Of a DNA stretch of 64,000 nt, positions 28,201 to 37,012 are shown piece by piece (position 1 is the first letter of the stretch; the number at the start of each line of letters is the position of its first letter). The stretch lies in contig CANLOE010000004.1 in the NCBI GenBank assembly GCA_947492745.1, positions 1-64,000 of the forward strand, given 5' to 3'. The notes below the pieces were generated by a model. It saw only the letters and a program-made list of their open reading frames with translations, made no database searches and was not told where the DNA came from. A program made the position numbers and the translations under genes. This stretch comes from an uncultured Cyclobacteriaceae bacterium (lineage in GTDB: Bacteria > Bacteroidota > Bacteroidia > Cytophagales > Cyclobacteriaceae).

Positions 28201-28225
28201 ATAAAATAGTAAATTTTTTTTTCAT
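25217..28225 (-). CDS. TonB-dependent outer-membrane receptor with carboxypeptidase-regulatory N-terminus
   Basis: 1002 residues. A signal peptide ([22 protein letters not shown]) is followed by a CarboxypepD_reg-like beta-sandwich ([18 protein letters not shown], about 23-105), a plug domain ([22 protein letters not shown], then [40 protein letters not shown] near 205-245) and a 22-strand-type barrel ending in the aromatic SLAISYKF. It imports a bulky ligand across the outer membrane using TonB/ExbBD energy; the ligand is unknown. No SusD partner is adjacent, so it is not a canonical SusCD pair. A strong terminator lies about 38 bp past its stop. Confidence 0.92.
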   Translation of the reverse strand: [1002 protein letters not shown]

Positions 28226-28331
28226 CTAGTTGGTTGTTTAATTAAAGATATGGTATTGAATACTTCTGTTGATCGATAGGGGTGGAGACTAAGGGCCAGT
28301 TGTTTTTAAGAACCATATCCTAGGTCTTGTC

Positions 28332-28551
28332 GACTGTTTTGGCAGTTATCATTTTAGAATTTATTATCACTTATTTTGAGTAGGACCGAGCGTTAAGGAA
28401 ATGTCCTTGAGGACATTATTAGCGAATGGGTCAGTCTACAGCATGAGCATCTTTGACAAAGATAACAGTGCTATCTGCGAAAATTTCAACGAAAATTGTG
28501 AGCTAAAAGAAGCAAGTAAGAAAGTAATCGATACATTTTGAAACAGTCTCT
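28332..28551 (+). repeat. Family G element (about 220 bp)
   Basis: Terminal inverted repeats GACTGTTTTG and its complement in TTTTGAAACAGTC. Internal markers are ggaccgagcgttaa and the hairpin aatgtccttgaggacatta. The best-preserved G copy in the window, lying upstream of the TonB receptor gene. Confidence 0.65.
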
Positions 28552-28999
28552 TAACATACATTTTGATTGAAGAATAGCTGTAAAATAGTTGAATTTTGCT
28601 ATTTGGTGCAAGTTTTATGTGATTGTAAAAATTGTATATGGAGTTGTTTTTGCCATATTTTTTATGGTAAATAACTGTTATTCAGATGATTGTGGTTAAT
28701 TATTGTTTGATATCAAAATTTTATTTTTTTTTTATTTTTTTTGTGCGCCCTCTTTAGTGCACAAGTGCTTGATTTTCTAATCAATGCGGCTTCATATTTT
28801 TCTATTTATATTTATCGGTATTTGATTTTAACGATTTGTTAATAATTCTAACCTCAAATGCTCATTTGTTCGTAATATGTCAATCAATAACTCACGTGTC
28901 GGGTTTTTTTGTGGAAGTGATGGTGCTGATATTTGGATAAATCGATTCTGTGCTTAATTTTGACATTTCATTTCTACCCAAACCTTAATTTATAGTACA
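28552..28999. other. AT-rich intergenic region between the divergent TonB receptor and MscS genes
   Basis: Nearly 450 bp of very AT-rich sequence with long T-runs (28700-28740). It presumably holds the mscS promoter. I see no repeat family or ORF and could not choose a promoter with confidence. Confidence 0.4.
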
Positions 29000-29818
29000 A
29001 TGAATCAAGAAGAAATTATCAAAAAAATAACGGAGATGGTACTGGAGTATGGCCCCAAACTTATCGGTGCCATTTTAGTCTACATCATAGGATCGGTCAT
29101 TGTCAAAGCTTTGGTCAAAGCTTTTGGGAGACTGATGGATAAGCGGAATACCGATGCTTCGCTCAAGCCCTTTTTATTATCCCTTATCGGTACCTTGCTC
29201 AAATCGCTTTTGGTCATCAGTGCACTGAGTATGCTCGGCATAGAGATGACTTCATTTGTCGCTATTCTAGGTGCTGCCGGACTTGCTGTAGGTATGGCGC
29301 TATCCGGCACATTACAGAATTTTGCGGGTGGGGTGATGATACTTCTTTTCAAACCCTTTAAGGTAGGGGACTTCATTGAAGCACAAGGCTACTCAGGCAG
29401 TGTTCGGGAGATTCAGATTTTCAATACTATCCTCAAGACACCCGATAATAAGACCATCATTATTCCTAACGGTGGTTTGTCCACGGGAGCCATGACCAAT
29501 TACTCCACCGAACCTCAGCGAAGAGTCGATTTCACCTTTGGTATAGGTTACGGGGATAGTATCGCTAAGGCAGAAGAAGTGCTACGCGGGATTATCGCAG
29601 CAGATAGCAGGATACTTACCGAAGAGGGCAAAGAACCTTTTATCGGTGTCACCGCTCTGGCGGATAGCTCGGTCAACTTTGCGGTAAGGGTATGGGCCAA
29701 CAGCGCAGATTATTGGGGTATCTACTTCGATATGAATGCTAAAGTATACAATGAGTTCAATAGCAATGGTATCAGTATCCCTTTTCCTCAAATGGACGTT
29801 CATTTGACGAAAGACTGA
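29000..29818 (+). CDS. Small-conductance mechanosensitive channel, MscS family
   Basis: 272 residues, close to E. coli MscS. Three N-terminal membrane helices (about 17-37, 60-80, 84-112). The pore-lining third helix is Gly/Ala-rich (AAGLAVGMALSGTLQNFAGG) and leads into the beta domain FKPFKVGDFIEAQG. A C-terminal alpha/beta vestibule follows, ending GISIPFPQMDVHL. It opens under membrane tension to release solutes during hypo-osmotic shock. Monocistronic with its own terminator directly downstream. Confidence 0.93.
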   Translation: MNQEEIIKKITEMVLEYGPKLIGAILVYIIGSVIVKALVKAFGRLMDKRNTDASLKPFLLSLIGTLLKSLLVISALSMLGIEMTSFVAILGAAGLAVGMALSGTLQNFAGGVMILLFKPFKVGDFIEAQGYSGSVREIQIFNTILKTPDNKTIIIPNGGLSTGAMTNYSTEPQRRVDFTFGIGYGDSIAKAEEVLRGIIAADSRILTEEGKEPFIGVTALADSSVNFAVRVWANSADYWGIYFDMNAKVYNEFNSNGISIPFPQMDVHLTKD

Positions 29819-29844
29819 TAAGGATCTATATCCGGATACTACAA

Positions 29845-29895
29845 TTTCTTCTCCCCTTTTAGGAACTACGCTATAGGGGAGAAGAAATATTTTTT
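29845..29895 (+). terminator. Intrinsic terminator after mscS
   Basis: Stem TTCTTCTCCCCT paired with AGGGGAGAAGAA around a 16-nt loop, followed by ATATTTTTT. It begins 27 bp after the mscS stop and lies before the convergent NamZ-like gene, so it may serve both. Confidence 0.8.
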
Positions 29896-29922
29896 CCTGT
29901 ACAACTAATTTGGAGACAGCTT

Positions 29923-31134
29923 CTATTTATCGGCGTACAGCAGGTACTTTTTTCTGATACTGCGGTACTCCTTCAGCTCTTCCCGCCACCCTTTCCTGAT
30001 ATCCGATGGACTCAGCCCTTGTTTGATTTTGGACTGTAATCGATCATTGCCGGCCAGTTGGTTGAAATAGCCACTGAAAAATTGCTCCTTTTCAGGATAG
30101 GATCTGTAAAACTCTATCAGGTATTTTAAGGAAAAACCCGATGGGCCACCGACTTTCCTGAAATCGATGCCGAAGCATTTTATGTCTTCATGTTTCGGGT
30201 ATTTGGCAGCGTTTTCAATACTTCGTGGCGTAAAGGAATAGGAGGAATCTTGATACCCCGGATAGCCGATATGTTGAAAAGGGGCCTCCGTACCACGGCC
30301 CACGCTAACGGATGTGCCTTCGAAGAGGCATAAGGATGGGTATAGGCGTATAGCAAGGTCATTGGGAAGGTTAGGTGAGGGCTTAATGGGCAGAGAGTAC
30401 TTTTTGCTATGATCGTACCGTTTCATTTCAATCACCTGTAACGAGCACTGCACGCCATTTTTCAACCACTTCTCCCCATTGATCATCAAGGCCATCTCCC
30501 CTACGGTCAGCCCGTGTAGAATAGGGATGGGGTGCATGCCGACAAAAGACCGGAACCCTTGCTGCCTCACCGGGCCGTCGATGTACATACCATTAGGGTT
30601 GGGCCTGTCCAGTACGACGAAGGTTTTTCCCTGTTCGGCACAAGCCTCCATGACATAATGCATGGTACTGATGTAAGTGTAGAAACGTGTGCCCACATCC
30701 TGTATGTCAAAAAGGACCATATCGACATCGGCCAATTGTGCGGCACTGGGTTTTTTGTTTTTCCCATAAATTGAAGTAATGGGCAGTCCTGTTCTTTTGT
30801 CCAGACTATCATTAATCAGCTCACCGGCACCTGTTTGCCCTCGGAACCCATGCTCCGGTGCAAATACCTTTCTGATATCGGCTCCCAAAGCCAAGAGGGT
30901 ATCCACCAAGTGCAATTTGCCTACCATCGAGGTGGGATTGACCACTAGGGCCAGTCGTTGATCTTTTAATAGTGGTAGATAAGCTTCGATACGTTCGGCA
31001 CCCATAGCGATGTAGGATGTTTCGGACTCAGGGTCGGTGCTACTGTTGTTGGACTGGAGAATTTCAGTGGAAGTGCGGCCCTGACAGGATACAAATGTCA
31101 GAGAAAATGATAGCCACAATATGAGTTGTTTCAA
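29923..31134 (-). CDS. DUF1343 lipoprotein, exo-beta-N-acetylmuramidase NamZ type
   Basis: 403 residues from a TTG at 31134, which gives a compact lipoprotein signal (MKQLILWLSFSLTFVSCQG). An upstream ATG at 31203 would add 23 residues that do not look like a signal. The family releases terminal MurNAc from peptidoglycan fragments. Family motifs: RLALVVNPTS, VFAPEHGFRG, DVDMVLFDIQDVGTRFYTYISTM, LDRPNPNG and LFEGTSVSVGRGTEAPFQHIGYP. Most likely periplasmic and lipid-anchored, acting in cell-wall recycling. The annotation rests on published characterisation of the family; activity of this protein is inferred. Confidence 0.85.
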   Translation of the reverse strand: MKQLILWLSFSLTFVSCQGRTSTEILQSNNSSTDPESETSYIAMGAERIEAYLPLLKDQRLALVVNPTSMVGKLHLVDTLLALGADIRKVFAPEHGFRGQTGAGELINDSLDKRTGLPITSIYGKNKKPSAAQLADVDMVLFDIQDVGTRFYTYISTMHYVMEACAEQGKTFVVLDRPNPNGMYIDGPVRQQGFRSFVGMHPIPILHGLTVGEMALMINGEKWLKNGVQCSLQVIEMKRYDHSKKYSLPIKPSPNLPNDLAIRLYPSLCLFEGTSVSVGRGTEAPFQHIGYPGYQDSSYSFTPRSIENAAKYPKHEDIKCFGIDFRKVGGPSGFSLKYLIEFYRSYPEKEQFFSGYFNQLAGNDRLQSKIKQGLSPSDIRKGWREELKEYRSIRKKYLLYADK

Positions 31135-31333
31135 TGCTTTATTGTTTAATTTGCAAAATAGATCTATACAAGATGCACCCTGTATAAGGTGCAAACATGT
31201 CATAAGGCCTTAAGTCAAAGACAGACCCCTATCAAAAAGCTATTGGTCTGATGCATAAAATAGATGAATACATAGTCGAAAACCGGTACTTTGTACACTA
31301 TGTACACATAGTGTTCCAAAAATAGATATAATC

Positions 31334-32554
31334 TTGAACCTCCCATATTTCATATCCAAAAGAATCCGAAAAGGAGCATCACACACTTTTTCATCGACCG
31401 TTCATAAGATAGCCATTGCCAGCATTGCACTAGGGCTTGCGATCATGATTGTCTCCTTCTTGATCTTATATGGATTTCAGGATACGGTCAAAGAACGTAT
31501 TTTCAGCTTTTCCTCTCATCTTCAGATTACAAAATACTCGCTGAACAATTCGTTCGAAGAAGCACCGATGTCCTTGGATATCGATATCTATAACACACCT
31601 GAGCAGTTTGAGGTGATAGAGCATGTACAGGAGTACGGACATAAAGCCGGCCTTCTCAAGACAAAAGAGGAAGTGATGGGAGTGGTCTTTAAAGGCATAG
31701 GCCGTTCTTTTGATACCACGGCATTTGCCGGGAACCTTGTAGAGGGACATTTTCCCCACTTTCAGGACAGTACCTATTCTAAAGATGTGCTGGTGAGTAG
31801 AAATATCGCGGATAAGTTGAAGTTGAGCGTAGGCGATGATATGATCGTTCACTTTTTCCAGAACCCACCTAGGGTCAGGAAGCTGGTCATCACGGGTATC
31901 TACAATACCAATCTTTCCGAGTATTTTGACGATAAGTTTATCATCGGTGATATAGACCTGATCAGAAGGCTGAACCAATGGCCCGATTCACTGGCCGGAG
32001 GTATAGAAGTGTTCGTGAAGGACTTCAATGCTATCGATGAGGCGGAAGCCATACTGGAAGAGGCCTCCGGCTATCAATTGCTCGTAGAGAAGGTCAGTGA
32101 TAAATACATCCAGATTTTCGAGTGGCTCTTTCTCATCAAGCGACAGGTCAATATCTTTCTCTACCTGATCTTATTTGTGGTCTGTATCAATATGATCTCC
32201 ATCATACTGATATTGATCATGGAAAGAGCACAGATGATAGGCATGCTCAAAGCACTGGGCGCCAGTGATGCTCAAGTAAGGAATGTTTTTCTCTACAGTG
32301 GTATGCGATTGATTGTCAAAGGCCTGTTTTTGGGCAATAGTATAGGCTTGGGACTGTGTGCCCTGCAGTACTACTTTCACCTCATTCCTTTGAAAGCCAA
32401 GGATTATTATATGGATTTCGTGCCTGTGAGCTGGAACTGGCCCATGGTTATCGGCCTGAACCTGCTTACCTTTTTGGTCGTATTTGTCATACTATTGATA
32501 CCTACCCTGTTCATCGTCCGTATCAAGCCCATTAAGGCCATACGATTTGACTGA
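31334..32554 (+). CDS. FtsX-like ABC transporter permease (LolC/LolE type)
   Basis: 406 residues, starting at TTG 31334 (NLPYFISKRI is the usual opening of this family). Topology is one helix near 22-45 (IAIASIALGLAIMIVSFLIL), a large periplasmic MacB-like domain (about 50-260), then three helices (268-290, 320-345, 370-395) with the FtsX signature LILIMERAQMIGMLKALGASDAQV. It belongs to the lipoprotein-releasing/MacB class; the ATPase is not adjacent. It is convergent with the next gene, only 12 bp apart. Confidence 0.85.
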   Translation: MNLPYFISKRIRKGASHTFSSTVHKIAIASIALGLAIMIVSFLILYGFQDTVKERIFSFSSHLQITKYSLNNSFEEAPMSLDIDIYNTPEQFEVIEHVQEYGHKAGLLKTKEEVMGVVFKGIGRSFDTTAFAGNLVEGHFPHFQDSTYSKDVLVSRNIADKLKLSVGDDMIVHFFQNPPRVRKLVITGIYNTNLSEYFDDKFIIGDIDLIRRLNQWPDSLAGGIEVFVKDFNAIDEAEAILEEASGYQLLVEKVSDKYIQIFEWLFLIKRQVNIFLYLILFVVCINMISIILILIMERAQMIGMLKALGASDAQVRNVFLYSGMRLIVKGLFLGNSIGLGLCALQYYFHLIPLKAKDYYMDFVPVSWNWPMVIGLNLLTFLVVFVILLIPTLFIVRIKPIKAIRFD

Positions 32555-32566
32555 TGAAGGCAAGTA

Positions 32567-33322
32567 TTATGTCAAGTGGTATTTTTTGAACCAGCTGGAA
32601 ATTTTCATACTGATGACTCCGAAAAGTGCTTCTTTGATAATGCCTCCACTCATCTTGGATTGCCCTTTGGTACGATCGGTAAAAATGATGGGAACCTCCT
32701 TGATGCTATAACCCAACTTCCAAGCAGTGAATTTCATCTCTATCTGAAAAGCATAACCGATGAACTTTATCTTATCCAAATCGATCTGTTCCAGTACCCG
32801 GCGGCTGAAGCAAACGAAGCCCGCCGTGGTATCATGTACGGGAATCCCCGTAATGAACTGTACATATCGACTGGCAAAATAAGAGAGGATAACCCGGGAC
32901 ATGGGCCAATTGACGACATTGACCCCAGTGATATAGCGGGAACCTACGGCCATGTCATGATGGTTGATGGCACAGGCCTCGTACATCGGCAAAAGGTCTT
33001 TTGGGTTATGGGAAAAGTCGGCATCCATCTCGAAAATGTAATCATACCCTTTTTCCAGAGCAAATTTGAATCCTGTGATATAGGCCGTTCCCAGACCCAG
33101 TTTTCCCTCCCGCTCCAGTAGGTGTAAAGTCCATTGCTGAAAAGCAGGGTCTTTGTCCATTCTTTGTTGGATATCTTTCACAATCCGGCCCGTACCGTCC
33201 GGAGACCCATCGTCAATGATGAGTATATCGAAAGCTCTGGGCAGGCAGAAAACAGCCTCAATGATTTCTTCTACATTTTCTTTTTCGTTGTAAGTAGGGA
33301 TGATAATTAAGCCGTCGTTCAC
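32567..33322 (-). CDS. Polyprenol-phosphate mannose synthase-like GT2
   Basis: 251 residues matching dolichol/polyprenol-phosphate mannosyltransferases: LIIIPTYNEKENV, ILIIDDGSPDGTG, the acidic FEMDADFSHNP metal-binding motif, the conserved GSRYI, and TTAGFVCFSR. It transfers a hexose from GDP-mannose (or a related donor) to a polyprenyl phosphate on the cytoplasmic face. It lacks C-terminal membrane helices, so it is of the soluble type. The product would feed GT-C enzymes (inference). Confidence 0.88.
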   Translation of the reverse strand: MNDGLIIIPTYNEKENVEEIIEAVFCLPRAFDILIIDDGSPDGTGRIVKDIQQRMDKDPAFQQWTLHLLEREGKLGLGTAYITGFKFALEKGYDYIFEMDADFSHNPKDLLPMYEACAINHHDMAVGSRYITGVNVVNWPMSRVILSYFASRYVQFITGIPVHDTTAGFVCFSRRVLEQIDLDKIKFIGYAFQIEMKFTAWKLGYSIKEVPIIFTDRTKGQSKMSGGIIKEALFGVISMKISSWFKKYHLT

Positions 33323-33445
33323 TGTTGGATAGGGATTTCAAGGTAATTAACCTTAAAATTAATCATTTAATTTAAATTTTTCATAAATTTGGTGAGCTAC
33401 TTGGTGATTGCCCAGCTTTACTTTTATGTGATAGAATGTTACGGT

Positions 33446-33955
33446 ATGAACAAATGTGTATTCTTGGATAGGGATGGTGTCATCAATAAGGATAGAGTGA
33501 ATTATGCTTATGACCTGGAACACTTCATCATTATCGACGGTGTCATCGAATCCCTAAAGGCTCTGAAAAATGCCGGCTATCGTTTAATTGTTGTCACAAA
33601 TCAGTCCGGAATCGCCAAAGGTATCTATACAAGAGAACAAATGAGAGCCTGTCACGACTACTTGCAACAGGCCTGTGGGAACATCATAGACCATATCTAT
33701 TACAGTCCATGCCACCCCAGTATATCGGAATCCCTCACCCGAAAGCCCGACTCTCTGATGCTGGAGAAAGGGATAGCAAGGTTTCAGGCTGATATCGATA
33801 GCTCCTGGCTCATCGGAGACAAAGGAAGGGATATTGTTCCAGCTCGGAAAATGGGACTTAAGACCATACAGGTCGATGGGCATGACGATGGTATCGCGAC
33901 CCATGTTGCCGCAGACCTGAAGGCCGCTACCTCGCTGATACTGGCGGGACAATAA
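33446..33955 (+). CDS. HAD hydrolase, histidinol-phosphate/GmhB-like phosphatase
   Basis: 169 residues from ATG 33446; an upstream in-frame start at 33389 adds a stretch outside the family. HAD motifs: I VFLDRDGVIN (nucleophile Asp), II VTNQSGIAKG, III Lys in RKPDSLML, IV IGDKGRDI. The small zinc loop typical of GmhB is only partly present (YYSPCHPS with one Cys-His, and the later CxC replaced), so metal binding may be lost. The family dephosphorylates heptose bisphosphate or histidinol phosphate. Convergent with the arginine decarboxylase gene, 11 bp apart. Confidence 0.8.
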   Translation: MNKCVFLDRDGVINKDRVNYAYDLEHFIIIDGVIESLKALKNAGYRLIVVTNQSGIAKGIYTREQMRACHDYLQQACGNIIDHIYYSPCHPSISESLTRKPDSLMLEKGIARFQADIDSSWLIGDKGRDIVPARKMGLKTIQVDGHDDGIATHVAADLKAATSLILAGQ

Positions 33956-33966
33956 CCGTTTCACTG

Positions 33967-35355
33967 CTAGAAGCCTAGCGTTTCCAGCATGCCGTCACTT
34001 TCCTGCTCTTCCGCAAAAAGACGACTCTGCCACTGTCCTTTTTCATCGATATCGATCAGGACATGCTTAGGGGCAGGGATGAGGCAGTGCTGTATGCCAC
34101 CATAACCCCCCAAGGATTCTTGATACGCCCCCGTATGGAAAAAACCAATGTACAAATGTTCATCCTGTTCCAAGCGAGGCATGAATACCTCGGAAGAGTG
34201 CGCCTCTGAGTTATAGTAGTCCATGCTGTCACAGGTAAGGCCGCCGATATTGACACGGTGAAAATCTTTGTTCCACTTGTTGATGGCCAGCATGATGTAT
34301 TTCTGGTTCATGCCCCAGGCATCCGGCAGATGAGTGATAAAAGAACCGTCAACCATATACCAGAGCTCTTTGTCATTCTGAAGCTTCTGATCCAGAATGG
34401 AATAGATAATGGCCCCGCTTTCTCCTACCGTAAAACTACCGAACTCGGTCATGATATTGGGCGTAGGTACATTGCTCTTGTTACAGATCCACTGGACGTT
34501 CTCGATGATCTGTTCGGTAATGTACCGGTAATCGAACTCAAACTGTAGGGAAGTCTTGATGGGAAACCCGCCCCCGATATCCACAGTATCCAGGTCAGGG
34601 CATATCTTCTTAAGCTCACAATAGGTATACATAAATCGGCTCAGTTCACTCCAGTAGTAGGCAGTGTCCTTAATACCCGTATTGATAAAAAAATGCAGCA
34701 TTTTGAGCTTCGCCTTTTTGCTGGGGCTGATCTTCTCTTTATAATAGCGCACGATCTCACTATAGCGAATGCCCAGCCGAGAGGTGTAAAACTCAAAGTT
34801 GGGTTCCTCATCGGCCGCCACCCGTATGCCTATCTGGTACGGCCCTTGGACATGCTCCTCGTAGATGTCAAGCTCCTTCAGATGATCGAGTACAGGTATG
34901 CAGTTGCGATAGCCATTGTTCAATAACTCGGTGATATACTGGGTGTACAAAGGCCTCTTGAATCCATTGCAGACAATGAATACCGACTTATCAATGGCCC
35001 CTCTTTCGTAAAGTTTTCTTATGATCTGGATATCAAAGGCCGAGGAGGTCTCCAGGTGTATGCCGTTTTTCAGCGCTTCTTCCAGTACAAAACTGAAGTG
35101 AGAGGATTTGGTGCAGTAACAATAGGTATACTTGCCCTGATAGTCGTACTTCGCCATGGCCTGCTCAAATAGATCTCTGGCATAGTGTATGTTTTGACTG
35201 ATCTTAGGGAGGTAAGTAAGTTTGAGCGGAGTACCATATTGCTGGATGATATCCATTAAAGGGACATCATGGAAAGACAACTGGTTGTTGATGACCTTGA
35301 ACTCCTTCTGAGGAAATTCGAAAGTCTGTTCGATGAGATCAATGTATTTTTTCAT
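33967..35355 (-). CDS. speA: Biosynthetic-type arginine decarboxylase, PLP fold III
   Basis: 462 residues. Related to the arginine/diaminopimelate/ornithine decarboxylase family with an alanine-racemase-like barrel. The PLP lysine is in YTYCYCTKSSHFSFV (about 75-90), TVDIGGGFPIKT supplies the phosphate-binding glycines, and MTEFGSFTVGESG and TCDSMDY provide the C-terminal active-site residues. It should convert arginine to agmatine, the first step of polyamine synthesis in many Bacteroidota. A deoxyhypusine-synthase-like gene occurs 5 kb downstream, consistent with a polyamine theme. The exact amino-acid specificity is inferred. Confidence 0.82.
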   Translation of the reverse strand: MKKYIDLIEQTFEFPQKEFKVINNQLSFHDVPLMDIIQQYGTPLKLTYLPKISQNIHYARDLFEQAMAKYDYQGKYTYCYCTKSSHFSFVLEEALKNGIHLETSSAFDIQIIRKLYERGAIDKSVFIVCNGFKRPLYTQYITELLNNGYRNCIPVLDHLKELDIYEEHVQGPYQIGIRVAADEEPNFEFYTSRLGIRYSEIVRYYKEKISPSKKAKLKMLHFFINTGIKDTAYYWSELSRFMYTYCELKKICPDLDTVDIGGGFPIKTSLQFEFDYRYITEQIIENVQWICNKSNVPTPNIMTEFGSFTVGESGAIIYSILDQKLQNDKELWYMVDGSFITHLPDAWGMNQKYIMLAINKWNKDFHRVNIGGLTCDSMDYYNSEAHSSEVFMPRLEQDEHLYIGFFHTGAYQESLGGYGGIQHCLIPAPKHVLIDIDEKGQWQSRLFAEEQESDGMLETLGF

Positions 35356-35636
35356 CTAAGGTAATCACGAAAGGGGTTTTGAGTAGAGTATTGGGGCATA
35401 ACATAAGAACATAAGAAGGAACGGTATCCTATCTTTCGAACTAACAAAATGCCCGTTATGAAATTTGAAATAACAAAAATAGAACTACTTTTCGATTGAA
35501 TTACCATTTTTGTGTGGAAAAATACATAGGTTTCACCGGGCAGAGCGGTTTCCATTTGTTACTGAAAACGAAGAAGTGGCGTGCTTCTATTCAGAACATG
35601 GATAGTCTTGATACAATGGCCATTTGCGCCATTCCT

Positions 35637-35969
35637 TCAAAGGTACCTCAGTAGTTCTTTTACCAGCTTAAAAACAGTAGTAGTAGATTCTTCTAGGGCC
35701 GGACTCGAATGCACATGGCGGTCGTAGTTCCTTTGAGTTCTTTTTATAGCTAGGTCTACCCTGTTTTCTCTCGTTTTTTCATCAATGCCATCCAACAGTT
35801 CGTAAAAGTATTCGTTGATCAGTTTACTTTTTTTGCCGTCATAGGATGCCCCAAAGGATTTGATCAGGGTATTTATCCTATCATAATAATCGTATCTGTT
35901 CATACCACTGCCCTGATGGTCATCAAAATGTAGTATCAACCAATACTCAAAGGCCTGATTGGAGTAATG
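35637..35969 (-). pseudogene. RloB-like gene remnant, 5'-truncated
   Basis: About 110 residues with the C-terminal RloB signature SNQAFEYWLILHFDDH, then YDRINTLIKSF and a basic C-terminus. RloB genes are found in accessory restriction/defence loci (often with RloA ATPase). The N-terminal domain is missing: the frame continues upstream only into repeat sequence, where a family A end (35968-35983) and a G terminus (35984-35999) abut the homology. It was therefore truncated by element activity and is probably non-functional. Confidence 0.6.
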
Positions 35970-35999
35970 CAAATTTGGGTTTCTAAAACAGTCTCTAAG
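35968..35999. repeat. Abutting ends of a family A and a family G element
   Basis: TGCAAATTTGGGTTTC (first 16 bp of A, one change) directly followed by TAAAACAGTCTCTAAG (G terminus). This junction marks the break of the RloB-like gene. Confidence 0.55.
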
Positions 36000-36072
36000 T
36001 CGAAAAGGATGGACATCGATTTCATCTCCCTTTTGCCCTTCTTTGGAGCTGTTGACAACATAGTGTCTCATA

Positions 36073-36248
36073 AACCGTGATTATGCAATAGGAGTGCGTG
36101 ATGAGCGTATAAAGTACACTAAAATCAGCGGTTTAGGTGAAGTGGCTCTTGTATCACTAAGGTGACGAGCCTGCGCAGTGTATAACTACTGATCTTGAAG
36201 TGATTTATGCTCGCAAATAGGAAGGGCTAATGCATGATCCAAGTTTAA
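36073..36248 (+). repeat. Family C element with a family E right end
   Basis: The C left arm (accgtgattatgcaataggag) and interior (ctaaaatcagcggtttaggtg) pass through gaagtgatttatgctcgcaaataggaag and then change to ggctaatgcatgatcc, the right end of E. A C/E hybrid. Confidence 0.6.
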
Positions 36249-36412
36249 CCCAAATTGATCGATAGAAATCGTGATGAGCGTATCAATAGCAAAATACCGG
36301 CCATTTGGATTCGTTCGGCATAGCACCGCTATGGTGAATGAAAACAGGTGGGCAAAGCTTCCGGTAGGAAGCTATTTATGCGCGGAATAGGTTCTCTATT
36401 GATCATTTTGGG
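36249..36412 (+). repeat. Family B element (164 bp)
   Basis: Complete, CCCAAATTGATCGATAG to TGATCATTTTGGG. Flanks TTTAA (36244-36248) and TTGAA (36413-36417) differ only at the central base. Confidence 0.8.
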
Positions 36413-36550
36413 TTGAATCAAAAATCGATTTTTTTTGCAAAAAGCATATAAGTCTCCATTGCCTCACTTCAATATTCAGTCTAGAGGATGCTATGGAGTC
36501 CTGTATCCAGAGGTCTGGTTAGGCAAATTTGACCAGAGCTTATGGACTAA

Positions 36551-36709
36551 TACAAACTTAGCTTTCAAATATCGCCTATCTTCCTGTTCATTTTGCTTCA
36601 CTCTGCGTTGACAATCCTCGGGATAGCGCTGCTATTCCTGCGGTTCTCGCCTTGATTGAAACAAAATGACCAGCGGAATCTTATACGACATTTAAAACCT
36701 GAATTTGTA
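36551..36709 (-). repeat. Family A element (159 bp), TSD TAA
   Basis: Complete reverse copy, TACAAACTTAGC to TGAATTTGTA, with TAA at 36548-36550 and 36710-36712. Core hairpin gggatagcgctgctattcc. Confidence 0.85.
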
Positions 36710-36712
36710 TAA

Positions 36713-37012
36713 CTACACAGAGATAGGCATGGTAACCGAAACGAACCGTAAAAAGTAATTTCTCCTGCTGTAATTTGGTATGCGATAATGGCCTAAGAAA
36801 ATAGGCATTCAGGTTGGCTTTCGAAAAAGCATTTGCCTTATTTATGGAACAAGGAAGTATGTACTATATACCCCTATTTTTTTATCCGATTGTTCACTCC
36901 TCTGAAAAATGGATTGACCTATGGGATGCCTGCCCTTACACTTCCAATACACCCAAAAATGGAGTAATCGGTTAATAAACTGTGAATTATAAATATTTGG
37001 TTTGGTTTTTGC
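36713..37012. other. Intergenic stretch, nothing recognised
   Basis: 300 bp with no repeat family or coding signal that I can support. It precedes the small hypothetical gene at 37013. Confidence 0.35.

Noticed and set aside
25217-28225. SusC of a polysaccharide utilisation locus
   Set aside because: No SusD-like gene or glycoside hydrolases nearby; called a generic TonB-dependent receptor.
31334-33322. LolC/E-like permease and mannose-phosphate synthase as an operon
   Set aside because: The genes are convergent, 12 bp apart, so not co-transcribed.
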